This document shows, piece by piece, positions 45,641 to 58,841 of a stretch of DNA of 64,000 nt. The number at the start of each line of letters is the position of its first letter. Position 1 is the stretch's first letter. Source of the stretch: Gautieria morchelliformis (Eukaryota > Basidiomycota > Agaricomycetes > Gomphales > Gomphaceae); contig WHVA01000139.1 in the NCBI GenBank assembly GCA_015179125.1, positions 62,001 to 126,000 of the forward strand, in the 5' to 3' direction. The translations under genes were made by a program, and so were the position numbers. The notes under the pieces were generated by a model, which did no database searches, was not told where the DNA came from, and was given only the letters and a program-made list of their open reading frames with translations.

Positions 45641-48600
45641 GGCCGGCGCGTCACATGGTCTGCACGTGACAGACATGTCTAGCGGCGTCTGGGGAGGTCA
45701 CGTGGCTTGCTCACCCCCCGAAGCTCTAGATAGCTATCTAGGGCTTCAAGGTCCTTGCAGGACGACATGGGTTCCCATGTCACGTCGCCTAGGGTCCAAC
45801 GGACCTGGAACTCCAGGTCCGTCGAGTTTATCCATCAATGTGCGATAATCTCGTCGACGAGCCACTCCTCGTCGTCATTTGCTCCGAAGTTATAAAATGA
45901 CTTGGCCTTGCGACGAGGGAACAATTCGTCGTTGTTAGCCTCGTATCGCCGTACGAGGCTGGAATGGAAGACCGGTGAAATGCGACGGCTTTTCAGTTCG
46001 TCGGGAAGATCAAGGGTCAACGTCGAGGCGTCATTGTGAGCCTCGACGATGCGGTACGGTCCGATGTACCGCGGGACTAGTTTTCTGGCTCTTCCTTTCG
46101 GGAGAGTTAGGTTTTGTGTCGAGAGGTAGACGCGGTCGTTGGCCACGTACCTGTCGCTCTCCATACGTTTCTTATTTGCGTGAAATGTTTGTGTCACTCG
46201 ATGCTCTATGATTGCATCGTGTGCCGCCATCAGGTTCCATTTTGCCTGATGTGTGAACCGGGCCACCCCTTTGAACGGGGTGTCCGCGGCTATGGGGAGG
46301 TCTATCCGCAGCATATAGCCGTGGTTCAGCTCGAAAGGTGCGAACCCTGTGGTCGCACTGATGTTGCTGTTGAGGGCGACCTCAACCATTGGGCATTTTA
46401 CTGCCCAATCCTTCTGATCGTCCCTGACGACCGCGCGCAATATCTGGCCGATCGAGCGGTTTGCCCGCTCGGTTGCTCCATCCGTTTGTGGATGGAAGGC
46501 AGTTGACATGAGGAGCTTAGTCCCCATGAGCCGCTGGAGTTCACGCCAGAAGATCGACGTGAACTTTGAGTCTCTGTCCGAGACGATAGAGTTGGGAACT
46601 CCGTGTAGTCGGATGACCTCCTTCAGAAACAGCCAGGCTACTCCCTTGGCTGACACGCTCGTCGTGGTTGGTACGAGGTGTACGAGCGACGTTAGTCGGT
46701 CAATGACTACCATCAGGTAGTCATAGTCGTTGGATTTGGGCAGGGGCCCCATGAAGTCGATGCCAATCGACTGCCATGGCCTATCCGGAATGGGTAGGCT
46801 GTGTAGTAGGCCTTTGGGCCGTTGTGGCCCGGTTTTCGTCATCTGACACCTCGCGCACGATGTGCAGAACGCTTCTATGTCTGGGTTCATGCCCGGCCAC
46901 CAATATGCTCTCCGAACGTAGTTCGAAGTCTTCAGATGGCCGTAGTGGCCGACTATCTGATGTGCCCGATCGATGATAATTTTGATCAGTCTCCTTCCCC
47001 CTTGGAGAACAGAGCGGGGGACGGCAATGACGTCTCTCCTGAGCTGGTTCTTAGTCCAGATCAGCCCGTCCCGTATTCTGAATCTCGGGTGCGCGTCCGG
47101 GTGCGCCATGATCTTTGTGAACATGGTGTCCCTATGGTACGCGTCTCATAGGACCTTGGACAGGTATACGCCTTGCTCGACGATCCGGCGCAGGGGTGCG
47201 CCGTCATTCCCTGCGGCGATGGCTCTGATGTCATCGTCGTCGTCGCTAGACGCGGCGACGTTCGCGGGCTCTGGTGAGCCCTCGTTTAATGCGGCGGCTT
47301 CCGTTACTCTCGCCTCTGTCTTCTCAGCGAGGCGTTTAGATCGTCTTGTCGCCGCTGTTCGCAGCTCGACATACCGGTCGGTGGGCAATAACTCACCGTC
47401 CGGATCTAAACGTGCATCCCGTTTACGAAGACGTGGTCCGGGTGATTGTCATCACTCGTGTCGCTCTCGTAGTAGCGCGACAGGCAGTCCGCTACCTTGT
47501 TCTCTACACCGTCAACATGAACGGTGTTGAAATTGAACCGGGAGAGAAACTCCCACCATCTGACCTGTCGGTCAGATAGGCTCTTTTGGGTCTCGAAGTA
47601 CTCGAGTCCCTTGTGGTCTGTGACGAGGGTGAACCTTCGCCCCAGCAGTTTGTCCTCCCATTTCATGAGAGCCTCGAGCACCGCGATAGTCTCGTGCTCG
47701 TGAGTCCGGTAGTGTTGCTGGGCAATGCTGAACTTCTTTGACAAGAAGCCGGCTGGTCGACAAGTTTTCCAGTCAGGACCTTGGCCGTAGACCGCACCGA
47801 CGCCGGCTTTCGATCCGTCGGTGATCACCCAGATCGGCTCTGGGCACCTTGCGTCTACTGGACGCAGGATCGGGGCCTTACAGGCCAACGCTTTAATGCT
47901 TTGCCAGCATTTGTCGAGCAGTGGCGTCCATTCGAATGGACGGTTATTACGTGCACAGCCCGATAGCGGGGTGGTATATGCGCTAACATCCGGCATGTAG
48001 TGTGCCAGATACTGTACGAGCCCGAGGAAACGCTGGACGTCGTTGAACGTCCGTGGCCTGCGCCACTCGCGGATGCGTTGCATCTTGTCCTCGTCGGCGT
48101 GTACCCCTCGGCCATCGATTATATGGCCGAGGCACTCCATTCGGATGGAGTAGAGGTCCACCTTTTTCTTGCTCAGAAAGAGGTGGTTCTTCCTCAGTCT
48201 GTCAAAGACGATGTAGAGGTGTTCTTCATGCTCTTGTATTGAGAGCGAGAATATGAAGATGTCGTCCATGTATACATGGACGAAGCGACCTATACAGTCG
48301 CGGAAAATGGCTGTCATCAGCCGTTGGAATGTTGACGGGGCGTTACAGTCCCCCATCTGTATCACCTGGCTCCTGAAGGTGCCAAGGATCGTGGCAAAGG
48401 CTGTCTTTGCTACGTGATCCGGATGGATCCGGATCTGCTCGTATGCTTCTGACATATCGAGTTTAGTTCGATATCGGCCAGCGAGCCATGTCGCTGCGTA
48501 TGATATCCTGATCCGGGAAGGGCGTGACGTCCTTCACCGTGTTCTCGTTCTGCTGGCGCAGATCGAAGACGGTTCTCAACGTACCGTTCTTCTTCGGCAC

Positions 48601-51119
48601 ACACAGCATGGGCACTGCCTGCTGCGCTACTGCCGGAATCCACCACTTTGCAGTGGTGTATCGTTCTATCTTTGCCGACAGTTCCTCTCGGAAGTGTTCA
48701 GGGCATTTCGGTAGTCGATACCGCATGTGCTTGTTGGGATCAATGAGGTTGATCTCATGGTTGATCTCCCGCAGTGGCGGGAGTTCTAATGGAATTCCAC
48801 TGACTAGGTCAGTGATTCTTTCCATCCATTCCTCGCGGAGGCGAGGAAGGTCATCATCCGTGAGGATGATGGTAATGGTTGGCTTAGAAGCCGTTAGGCG
48901 CTGTTGGCGTCTATTAGGTCCCGCGGCGCGCGGGCCCGCTTTCTTCTTTCCCATCACTTTCACCGTTAGGTGAGAGCGTCTCTCCCTACGACTGTAGGGT
49001 GAGTTCGAGGACGAGTCGTCCCGCGACTCGTCCTCCTGGCTTCAATGAGCCAGGTTCAGCGTCGGCGCTTGGGTGATCCTGCTTACCCGTGGCCTTTCGT
49101 CCTCATTCTTCGATTCGTCGTCGTTGAATGAGACCTTGCCCGTGGGGATCACTTCGTTTCCCTTGCGGATCGTCCCTGGGCTCGAGAAGTCCAGGGTTAT
49201 GCCGAATCTCCTTAGGAACGGTGTCCCTAAGATCGCGTCGTAATATTCGACGTTTGCTACGTCGAAGTATTCGTCGTATGTCCCATGACCAAACTTGATG
49301 GTCGTGTTCGTTCCATAGTTGATCGTGGAACGGCTGCCTATGCAGGCTAGCTGCAGCGCGATTGGTTGCTCCAGGGAGAATGTCTTCATCCCTGTAGCTC
49401 GCGTGAATTCGGGGGATAGCAGTACCCCTTCGCTGCCGCTATCCAATAGGCAGTGGGCTTTTACGCCATTTATTTCCCAGTACCCCGATAGGGTACGGTT
49501 CTCACTACGCGGACGCGTTGGCCGCGTTCTGTGCTTGCTTCGGTGGTGATACACCGGCTCGGCGCCTTGTCTGGCGTGACCGATGTGCGAGCCGCCATGA
49601 CTTTCGTGGCGGTTTCGTCTTCCAATGCGAATCTGATCGCGCTGGACCTGTAGGTGGTGTCCTCCACCTCTTCGTCCCATTCATAGTACTGGGACGGCTC
49701 AGGGTCCCACTCTTCGGCGGCGTGTCTCCGTTATCCGGAGTGTCGTTGGGTTGGGGATCTCCCTCCCCCTCTTCATCAATTTGTTGAAGAGAGCTTTGAT
49801 CGGGATCCATCTCCGGATCCTCGGCCTCACCGTCGTGCCTTACGGCCGCTGTCCTTATACCGGACCTAAGCCGGGGGCACTCTGCCTTCTTGTGGCCAGG
49901 TTGGCCGCACTCAAAGCATGTGGTGTTGCTTTGGCTGCCGCGGGCCTGTCGTTGGGCCGGCCCGACGTTTTCGTCGGTGGGGCAGGTCGCGGGGACGATC
50001 CTGACCTTGGGGCTGTTTAGCTTCAGGCGGGCGTCCAGTTTGTGCTGGGTGTGAGGGCGGTAGCCGCTGTCCTGTACCGCTTCTTGTGAACAGGCTGGGC
50101 CTGGTCAGGCCCGTTTGTGTCAACGGCTTGCTCCCTGTGAGCCGGGCGGCGCTTGCCGTTGCGCTGCGCTTTCCGCGCGGCGCATCCCCATGTTGTATCG
50201 GGATGCTTCCTCGATTATTCGGGCCGTCTCGAAGAGTTGCTCTATTGAGCTGCTCTCGGCATTATAGCCCTTTTTGAGGACTTCGTTGCGCAGCGTTTCG
50301 CGTAGCGCCGATACAAACCGTCTCCGGAACGTATACTCGTCTGGCGGCTGTATCATACGTGCCGCGTATTTCATGAGCTCGTTCAGCATCTCCTGAACGG
50401 TTTTCATGCCTTGCATGACGCGTCGAATTTATTCGATGCGTGATGGTATGTCAGTGTGTGCAGGAACCTCTTTTGAAGGCCTTGCATCACTGACTCCAGC
50501 GTCCAGCTGCGGATCTGGCGATCGAATGTTCAACGTTTCGAAAGAACCACTCCTGGGCTTCGCCGGTGAGGTGAGTGCCCACGTAGCCGACCTGCGTGTC
50601 AATGCTGGTTGGCCCTAGGAGGCAGTTCATTTTTAGCCATCGTAGGATGGCTGCCACGAAGACTTCAAACTCTTCGAGGTCCAATCCCCCTGCATATGGC
50701 TCGGGGTGGGCCAATTTCACGCCGGCCTTCGCTAGCACAGACTTCTCCGGGCTGTGTCCGCGGCGTCTGCCAGCGCCACGCGGATCATCCGTGTGATCCC
50801 GTCGTACGGCTCCATTGGTACGACGTCGGCCTGGTCAGGGATTCCCTGGCCTTCCGTTGGGGCCATGGATCTCTCACGCGGTTGTGACGCCGCGCGGGGC
50901 AGGCTGTTATATGCCCTGACGGGCCCCGGGCCCGGGTCAGGCTCGGGATCGGGAGCATTTTGTGCTCTCGGTTCCGGGGGCATTTTGTGCCTGGTGTCCC
51001 CGGTCAGTCCCGCCTTGCGGATCCGTAGCCTGCTGTTGTAGGCTGCGCGCGCTTGCCATGCGTCTTGTACGGCTTGCGTGAGCTGCTCGTCGGGTAGCTG
51101 GGCGGTGTGGCTGTGGGCC

Positions 51120-51582
51120 TGTGAGGGCAACCCTGGCTAGTTGTGGAGATCACACTACCACACAACTGACAAGGGGAAATCCAAAGTCTGTATAAATGAA
51201 CAGAGCATACAAGAGAGGGGATTCTCACCTGACAAGGGGAAATCCAAAGAGAAAAGTCTAAGGACCCCCAATGTCAGCGAGCCCGTATTATACTACGCTG
51301 CGCAGCCAGGGACAACACTTGGCACCCGCCATCAACCCTGCACCTCCCTGACCCTTGATCGACCCTTGATGTCACCTATTACGCGAGTCGCTTGATTTCC
51401 GACACTGTTCCGAGGGTGGAACTCAGAAATTGGAGTGGAACTGGGAAGGCGAACAGAACTGGTGGAAGTTCTCCCAGAAGCGGAAACATTTCCGAGAGCG
51501 GAGGCGGAGATGGAATCGGAATCGGAAGCGTCTTCGGAAATGGAGTCGGAACTGGAAATGGAAAACAGGGTGTCCCCTGACA
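51120..51582 (-). repeat. 3' LTR of the young chromovirus
   Basis: It starts (plus strand) TGTGAGGGCAACCCTGG and ends GTGTCCCCTGACA. It carries a run of TTCCGA-type hexamers on the element strand and an AAGGGGAAATCCAAAG phrase twice. It is near-identical to 56850-57312. Confidence 0.92.
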
Positions 51583-54500
51583 TCACCCCCTCTCTAGCGT
51601 GCTGCGTCCTCGAAGCACGGGACACGAGGGATTGAAATGCCAACGAGCGGATCCGGCGAGGGGCACCGGGATGTGTCCTATAGAACTCCCCGAGCTTGTC
51701 CGGGGCGGAAACATCTTGCTCCGGGACCCACGAATTCTCTTCGTACCCATACCCTTCCCATTTCACGAGGAATTGGAGTCGTCCTCGCACAAACCGGCTG
51801 TCCAGGATCCGTTCCACCACATAGTGCTCCTCCCCATCTACAATCTCTGGCAGAGGTGGCGGATGAGCCTTCCGACCTGGAATTGGGTCCTCAAGCATAG
51901 GGAGTAACTTCACCACGTTGAAGACGGGGTGGAGGCGGGACATGGACATCGGAAGTCGCAGGCGGTATGCATTCCGTCCAACCCTCCGCGTCACTGTGAA
52001 GGGCCCAAGGTAGCGGTGGGCAAGCTTCTGTGAAGGGCGTGTGGTGCGGATGTCACTTGCATCTAGATACACCTTGTCTCCAACTTGGTACTCTGGGGCA
52101 GGAACCCGGCGTTGGTTGTAGTACCTCGCCATGTCATCCTTGGCCTTTGCAAGGGCCGACTTGGCTTCCGAAAGGGTGGAGTCCATGCGGTCTCGGAACT
52201 CATTGACCGTCTCGAGTCGGGACTCAGCCTGGCGTGGTTCGAAGCCCATCCGCGGGTGTCGTCCGGAGTCGAGCATGAAGGGAGTCTGTTGTGTGGCGGA
52301 ATGGACATGGTTGTTGTATTGGAATTCCGCCAGCGGAAGTAATTCATCCCAGTCGTCCTGCCTCTCATTGACAAAGAGGCGGAGATATTGCTCCAACTCC
52401 TGATTGACCCGTTCCGTCTGTCCGTCACCCTGCGGATGGTACGCCGTGGTGGTAGCTAGCTTTATGCCGAGCAGGCGGTAGAGCTCCCGAGTCAGTTCCG
52501 CGACAAACTGCGGACCTCGGTCGGAAACCACTTGCTTCGGGAGCCCATGCAACTTCCAGACATGGGCAAGGAACAGGCGGGCCGCTCCGAGGGCTGTGAT
52601 CGTCGTGTGCGTCGGAATGAAGTGGGACACCTTGCTTACCGAATCCACGACGTTCATGATCGCGTCGTAGCCATGAGACTCTGGGAGTTCAACAATGAAG
52701 TCGACGCTGATGGTGTCCCAGCGGGATTCGGGAATCGGGAGCGGAACAAGTTCTCCGACGGGTGGATGTCGTTGCGCTTTGGTTCGGAGACAAAGGTCAC
52801 ATGTCTTCACGTACTGTCCAATGTAGCGGGACATCTGAGGCCACCAGTAATTCCGAGCCACTAACTCCAGCGTCTTCCACCTGCCAGCATGCCCAGCGAC
52901 CCGTGTGTCATGGTGCTGGGACACGATGCGGCGGCGGAGGTCCGCCCCATCTGGAACGTAGACCTTGCCTCTGAAGTGGAGCAGCCCATCCCGTTCCGAC
53001 CATTCCGCTGCCCGTACAGACCGTGAGTGCCCTTTCCGAAGTTCCTCCACTGCCTTCACCACCGACTCCTCCTTCTCTCCATTCCGATACTGTCTCCGGA
53101 TGTCCCGGAGCATTTCCGCTTCCGCTCCAACTGCAGTCACTCCTTCTAGGGCGCGGATTGCAAAGAGACTTGGGCGGAGCAGTGTCATATCCGCATTGTC
53201 TCCGCTTCCGCTTCCATGATCCGCACGGCGGGATAGGGCATCGGGCTTGCCCATGGTGCGGCCGGGGCGGTGGTGGAGCATGAAGTCAAACCGGGACAGG
53301 TGTAGGGACCACCGTGCTTGTCGTCGGTTCAACTTCTTAGACGTGCGGAAATACTCAAGGTTCTTGTGGTCTGTCCAGATCTCAAATGGGCATAGAGCAC
53401 CCTCAAGGAAGTGTCGCCACTCCTCCAGCGCTCGGATGATTGCCAGCATCTCCTTGTCATGGATCTCGTAGTTCCGCTCGACCGGACTGAGACTCTTAGA
53501 GAAGAAGGCAATCGGATGCCACCCCCCACCTTCTTCCGATGACTGTTGCGACAAGACCGCTCCGGTAGCTGCGTCGGAAGAATCCGCCTCCACTCGGTAA
53601 GGGCGAGAGTCGTCGGGAAAGATCAGGACCGGGGCGGAAGTGATCAGCTCTTTGAGTTTGTCAAAGGAGGCCCGTTCCAGCTCTCCCCACCGCCATCCAA
53701 CCTCCTTCTTGGTGAGGTCGAAGAGGGCACGGGCGTGGCAGGAGAAGTCCTTGATGAACCGCCGGTAGAAATTGACAAACCCAATGAAGGACTGGACTTC
53801 CTTCTTGTTCCGCGGCACCGGCCAATCCGACACACCGGAAACCTTGACGGGGTCCATTTCCACCTTTCCTTCCGACACGATCACCCCAAGATACTCTATC
53901 CGCGTCCGCTCAAATTCGCACTTTTCCGGCTTGAGACACAGGTTGTACTCCCGGAGTCGTTCCAGCACTCTCCGCACGACTTCCCGATGTTCGGACATTG
54001 TTTTTGTGAAGATGAGGATGTCATCGAGGTAGACGCAGACAACCCCTTCTGCTATCATGTCACGGAAAATGTCATTCATCATTGTCTGGAACGTGGCAGG
54101 ACTGTTGGTGAGGCCAAAGAACATGACCTGTGGCTCAAAGAGTCCTCGGTTGGTGCGGAATGCGGCCTTCCACTCATCTCCCTCCCGGATCCGGACATTA
54201 TTGAAGCCCCAGCGGACATCCAGCTTGGTGAAGTACTTCGCCCCGCGGAGTTGTGTGATCAATTCGGAAATGAGCGGAATGGGGTACCGGTTCTTGATCG
54301 TGATCGCATTCAAGGCCCGGTAATCCTGCACAAGTCTGAGCGAGCCGTCCTTCTTCTTGATGAAGAACACCGGAGATGCCATGGGTGACTTGGAGGGGCG
54401 GATCCTCCCTGTACGGAGATTTTCCGCAAGGAATGCATCGAGCTCTACCTGCTCCTTGGGTGACAGCGGGTAGACCTTGCAGTTGGTGGGCTTCGACCCA

Positions 54501-56849
54501 GGCTCCAACTCGATGGCATGGTCCCACAGTTTCCGCGGAGGCAGGGCATCAAACGACTCCTTGGAGAAGACGTCCTCAAACTCCCGCAGGTACTCCGGAA
54601 TTTCCGCCTCCACTCTATCATACCTCTTAGAGGCTTCAGCAAGGCGTTGCGAAATATTTCCGGTGGCGCGGATGTGTTCCGCCTCCGGCGGAAGGTTTAC
54701 GTACAGCAAGCGCTCCCCTTCCGTCAGAGCGTCTTCCAGGCCGAGTCGGATGACGTCGGAATCGGACTTGGAAGGGGGATCCGGGTCAAATTCCGCTTCC
54801 GAGTCTTCTTCTGCAGCAGTGGATGGGGGCCGGAACGACATGTCTGTATGAGCCGTTCGGTCTTCCGCTGCTCCTGGTGCTCCTTCCGCGCTTCCGACCG
54901 GCACATGTGACACTTGGCTGGACATCGACTCATCAGTACCTTCCGAGTCTGCCAATTGATCTCCGGGTTGTGCTCTTGAAGCCAGGTAAACCCAAGGATG
55001 ATGTCTTGCTTCCCCAGGCTGGTGACAGCGAAGGAAGTGCGTTCCGAGTGTCCATCGTAGCGGAGAATTGTGTCCACTATCTCCGTGATGGACCCTGCCT
55101 CATTGGGGCTTCCATCCACATTGAACACCGGGATTGCACGTTGCAACTTCCGCGTGGTCAGTCGGTTCCGTTCCACATAGTCCCGGTCCATAAACTGACC
55201 AGTGGCCCCGCAATCGACAAGGGCGGGTCCGGATTTGACTTCCGCCGTATCTGTCGTCTGGATCTCTACCTTAATGACTAGTGACTTGGGGCCAGGGGTG
55301 GCAGCAACGACATAGCGCTTCGGAAGGCGTCTCTCCCAAGGGCGGATGCGGGATAGACGGGGTGTCGGATTTGGCTTTTGTGTGACTTTATCCGGTGGGT
55401 CTGTATGAAGTGAGGGGAGTCGGGGCTTTTCATTCTCTACTTCAAGACAGGCAAACCGGTTATGTACAGGCAGCAGGGGCACACATCTCACCCGCTGCGC
55501 GTCACAAAATCCGACGCATCTTCCGCTTCCGATGCGCCATGTTCCGCATTTTCGGAAACTCCTTCCGCAGTAGGCACTCTGCTTATGTCCGCAAGTGCGA
55601 GGAACTCTGGAAGGAGCTCGAGTTTCTCCTCTGTGGTCATAAGCCGGATGTCAAATGCTTGGGGGCACTCGCGGGCATAGTGGCCTGGTTGTTGACATCG
55701 GAAGCAGGTGATAGTTCCGCGGCCTTCTCCGCGCATGCGGTCAACATCCATCGGGGCAGGGCCACTCTTCGAGGGAGGAGGGCTATGGTTCCTAATAGGA
55801 GCGGGCGGAGAAAGCGTCGGAAATACTTTCCGCATGGGAATGAATGCGCTTCCGGATTTTGGCACAGGTGGAGTAGGACGAGTGGAACTGCGCGTCATAT
55901 TCCGGCTCGTCTCCACGAAGGCCTCATTTGCTTCCCTGTTCCGGGACACCCTCTGTGCAGCTTGGTACCACCCTTCCGGGTCATCAAAGTCCGGAGCTCC
56001 ATCCCCAAGCAGCGCAACTTGGTTCTGGAGTGTCGGATCGAGTCCTCGTCGGAATTTGATGACGATCGTCTTGTCGTCATCATACTCCGCAAGGTCGATG
56101 AGCTCCTGGAAGCGATCGATATAGTCATCGACCGGATCCTTGGCCTGGTACCAGCTGGTCCCCTCGAGCTTCGTAAGGGCTGTGAGCTGCTCATTTTTTG
56201 GGCAGAACTGGTCGGAAAATGTTTTCTCGAAGGCGTCCCAGTCTCGGAAGTAGTTCCCCTTGCCCTTTGCTTCATGTCGGATCACCTTGTTTGCAAAACG
56301 GGATGCGCGGTCCGACTTGAAAAAGGACAATGCCCAGTGAATCCGAGCCTGGTCGTTCGGAAAGAGGTCTCCGACAATTGCGAAGTAGATGCTGCATGTG
56401 TGAAGAATGCGCGTCCCTTCTCCCGATCTCCGTCAAAGTCCGCCGGAGTTGCGGGTTTGACCTTTGCTAACTTCGCGGACTTTCTCTCCTCCGCTAGTTC
56501 CGCTTTTCCGAAATCCGGATCGTCCAACATTTCATTTCCACCACCTTGTGGAATATCTAACTTAGCCAAAATCGCTTGTAAGGCTGTTTCAATCGCGTCG
56601 GTCTTCATCCGGTTCCGCGTCAATTCCTCCTCCATATTCCGAAGACGATCGTCCGGATCCATGTCGGAAGGAGAAATGTGGGACGGGATTTCCGGGGTTG
56701 GGAGCTCGACGTAAGAAGAAGGGCTGTCGTACGCTGTGTGTGCGGAAGAGGTTGCGATCTCCGAGTCGCTGTCTCCGATTCCGAACGCACCTATGGCGGC
56801 TGTGACACGCAGTACGACCGCCGGTCCTCTATGGGAGAGACTTTTCTGC

Positions 56850-57312
56850 TGTAAGGGCAACCCTGGCTAGTTGTGGAGATCACACTACCACACAACTGAC
56901 AAGGGGAAATCCAAAGTCTGTATAAATGAACAGAGCATACAAGAGAGGGGATTCTCACCTGACAAGGGGAAATCCAAAGAGAAAAGTCTAAGGACCCCCA
57001 ATGTCAGCGAGCCCGTATTATACTACGCTGCCCAGCCAGGGACAACACTTGGCACCCGCCATCAACCCTGCACCTCCCTGACCCTTGATCGACCCTTGAT
57101 GTCACCTATTACGCGAGTCGCTTGATTTCCGACACTGTTCCGAGGGTGGAACTCGGAAATTGGAGTGGAACTGGGAAGGCGAACAGAACTGGTGGAAGTT
57201 CTCCCAGAAGCGGAAACATTTCCGAGAGCGGAGGCGGAGATGGAATCGGAATCGGAAGCGTCTTCGGAAATGGAGTCGGAACTGGAAATGGAAAACAGGG
57301 TGTCCCCTGACA
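56850..57312 (-). repeat. 5' LTR of the young chromovirus
   Basis: It starts (plus strand) TGTAAGGGCAACCCTGG and ends GTGTCCCCTGACA. It matches the 3' LTR with about three substitutions in 463 bases, pointing to recent insertion. Confidence 0.92.
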
Positions 57313-58496
57313 GGGCCACCGTTTCTTCAGCGTTCCTCGCTAGTAGTTCGAGCGCCCGTGTGTGGCGGCGCGCGGCTGCGGCTTCTTTACGCTGCCAGTG
57401 TGCGACTTCGAGCTCCAAGCTCTCGGTCGTCGTTTCAGAGTCAGGCTCTGGCGACCTGATCCCTAACGATCTGTTGGATCGTTTTACGGCTGTCTGTTGG
57501 GGCAGCCGGTTGTTCCTGAGGTTCGTTTCCGAACCTTACGTCCTGTTCGACCGGGACGGCTGGCGGCGGCATTCGCTGCTTGTCTCGCTCCTTTCGGCTA
57601 GCGTCGTGATTGCGTTCGTTAGCTGCGGACTGTCGCGAGCTCGGACGTGTTTCGTCGCGTTCCCCGTGTGGGCGGAGTGCTTTCTGGACGTCCTCCAGCG
57701 TGGCTGCGTCTTGCAGCCTGACCTCCTCCGCCTGGTGGAGTTCCTTGCCAATCGCCATTAGGGCGGCGGCAGCGTTGTCAAGCTGCGATGCCAGCTGATC
57801 GTGCTTGTGGCGTGTCAGCGTACTTCGGTGCAGCGCAGCCTGCACCTGTTTGTTCAGGGCCTCTGCCGTCTCGTGGTCGATGGCGTGAGCCCTCGAGCTC
57901 CTGCGACTAGAGCTTGAGTATTCCGAGTCCTGACCATCGTCTGGGGCTCGTTTCTTATGCCGTCGCCCTCCTTCAGGGACGATCGTCGTCGCTCTACTTC
58001 GTGAGCGTCGGTTTGAGTCATGGCTTTGTGCCTGCCTCGACGTTGTTGCTCTACCGTCTGACGACGGTGAGACTTCTCTGCCCTTTCCTTTGTCCTTGGG
58101 CAGAGAGAGATGGGGGGGCGGTGCTGACTCGTTGCCCGGCGTCGTCTCCTCTTCGGCCACGCTCGACAAGACGTGGTCGGGATTTTCCTCGTCCTCTGCT
58201 GAGGGGACGAGGGCTGTGAGATCTATGATCTCTCCGTCTTCTATCGTCCTGGTCTCTTGGTCCAGGGTAGCGTCAGCCGTCGTGTCACTGGGCTGCGCCT
58301 GGGGTGTGGACCTCGAGCTCGTCGCTCGTGTCCGTCTTCGACTGCGTGGAATCATCATGCTCGCAGCCGACAGTAGAGGGTCTACTGGAGGGTCTCAACG
58401 ATGTTTAGTCGTCGACGCAGCGATCTTTTTCAAGATTGCTTCGAATCCACTATCGGTTGGTCGCGTGGCGATCAACCGCAGGATAGTTCAAAAAAG

Positions 58497-58711
58497 TGTA
58501 AAGGATGTCGATCTTAAGGCCTTGTATCACAAGGGCACAACAGAACTTGACCAATGAGTGGTATTCTGAATGCTACGTAGTGACAGGTAAGAGTAAGATG
58601 CGATGGGGGCCGCTGGCCGGTTCCCACGCATAAACTATACAGTGGGTCCCTAAGGGGCCCACTGGGATTATGTAATAACTAATGTACATGTAGATACACA
58701 GGTTATTTACA
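58497..58711 (-). repeat. 5' LTR of the older gypsy element
   Basis: 215 bp, matching 44261-44474 at about 94%. On the element strand it is followed by a T-run and then the gag leader. A primer-binding site could lie just inside, but I could not match it to a tRNA. Confidence 0.88.
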
Positions 58712-58841
58712 ATCAGGGCCAAGGTGATCAACTGCTTGAGCTTGTCGAAGGCAGCTTGCTCAGCCTCGGCCCAAATCCAGGGGACATCCTTCTTGGTCAG
58801 GTCGAAGAGGAGCCGAGCATGATGAGCAGCAATGAGGACAC
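58712..58841 (-). mobile_element. Ty3/gypsy RT/RNase H scrap between two elements
   Basis: On the minus strand a short stretch reads HHARLLFDLTKKDVPWIWAE then EQAAFDKLKQLITLAL, the junction between RT and RNase H of a gypsy element of a different family from its neighbours. It is a broken fossil left between the older gypsy LTR and the Copia end. Confidence 0.75.

Larger units (their letters stand above)
51120..57312 (-). mobile_element. Whole-looking young Ty3/gypsy chromovirus (6193 bp), target duplication GGGCC
   Basis: LTRs of 463 bp each (51120-51582 and 56850-57312) differ at only about three positions. The five bases outside them are GGGCC on both sides (51115-51119, 57313-57317). Minus-strand parts are: gag at about 55.5-56.8 kb with a CQQPGHYAREC knuckle, protease at about 54.9-55.5 kb (LVDCGATGQFMDRDYV), and a long frame for RT, RNase H and integrase at about 51.6-54.9 kb. 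The RT core reads CVYLDDILIF. Integrase has a zinc-binding HHCC region and FVAELTRELYRLLG. A chromodomain near the end (HYVVERILDSRFVRGRLQFL, VKWEGYGYEENSWVP) marks the chromovirus branch. It looks nearly whole with perhaps two or three breaks or frame changes. It lies inside gag of the older element. Confidence 0.93.
44261..58711 (-). mobile_element. Older Ty3/gypsy element split by a younger gypsy insertion
   Basis: Two LTRs of 214 and 215 bp (44261-44474 and 58497-58711; TGTAAATAACC...TTTACA on the element strand) differ at roughly 6% of positions, so the element is of moderate age. Just inside the 3' LTR is a purine-rich tract on the element strand (AGAGGGGGAGGG), as expected of the polypurine primer. 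Read on the minus strand, the parts are: gag N-terminal region (57.3-58.4 kb), gag C-terminal region (50.1-51.1 kb), protease (49.0-49.7 kb, LLDSGSEGVLLSPEF), RT/RNase H (47.4-49.0 kb, VYMDDIFIFS) and integrase (45.8-47.1 kb, YWWPGMNPDIEAFC, FHPQTDGATERANRS). An extra frame lies downstream. The element is broken in several places and cut in gag by the 6.2-kb insertion. Confidence 0.88.
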
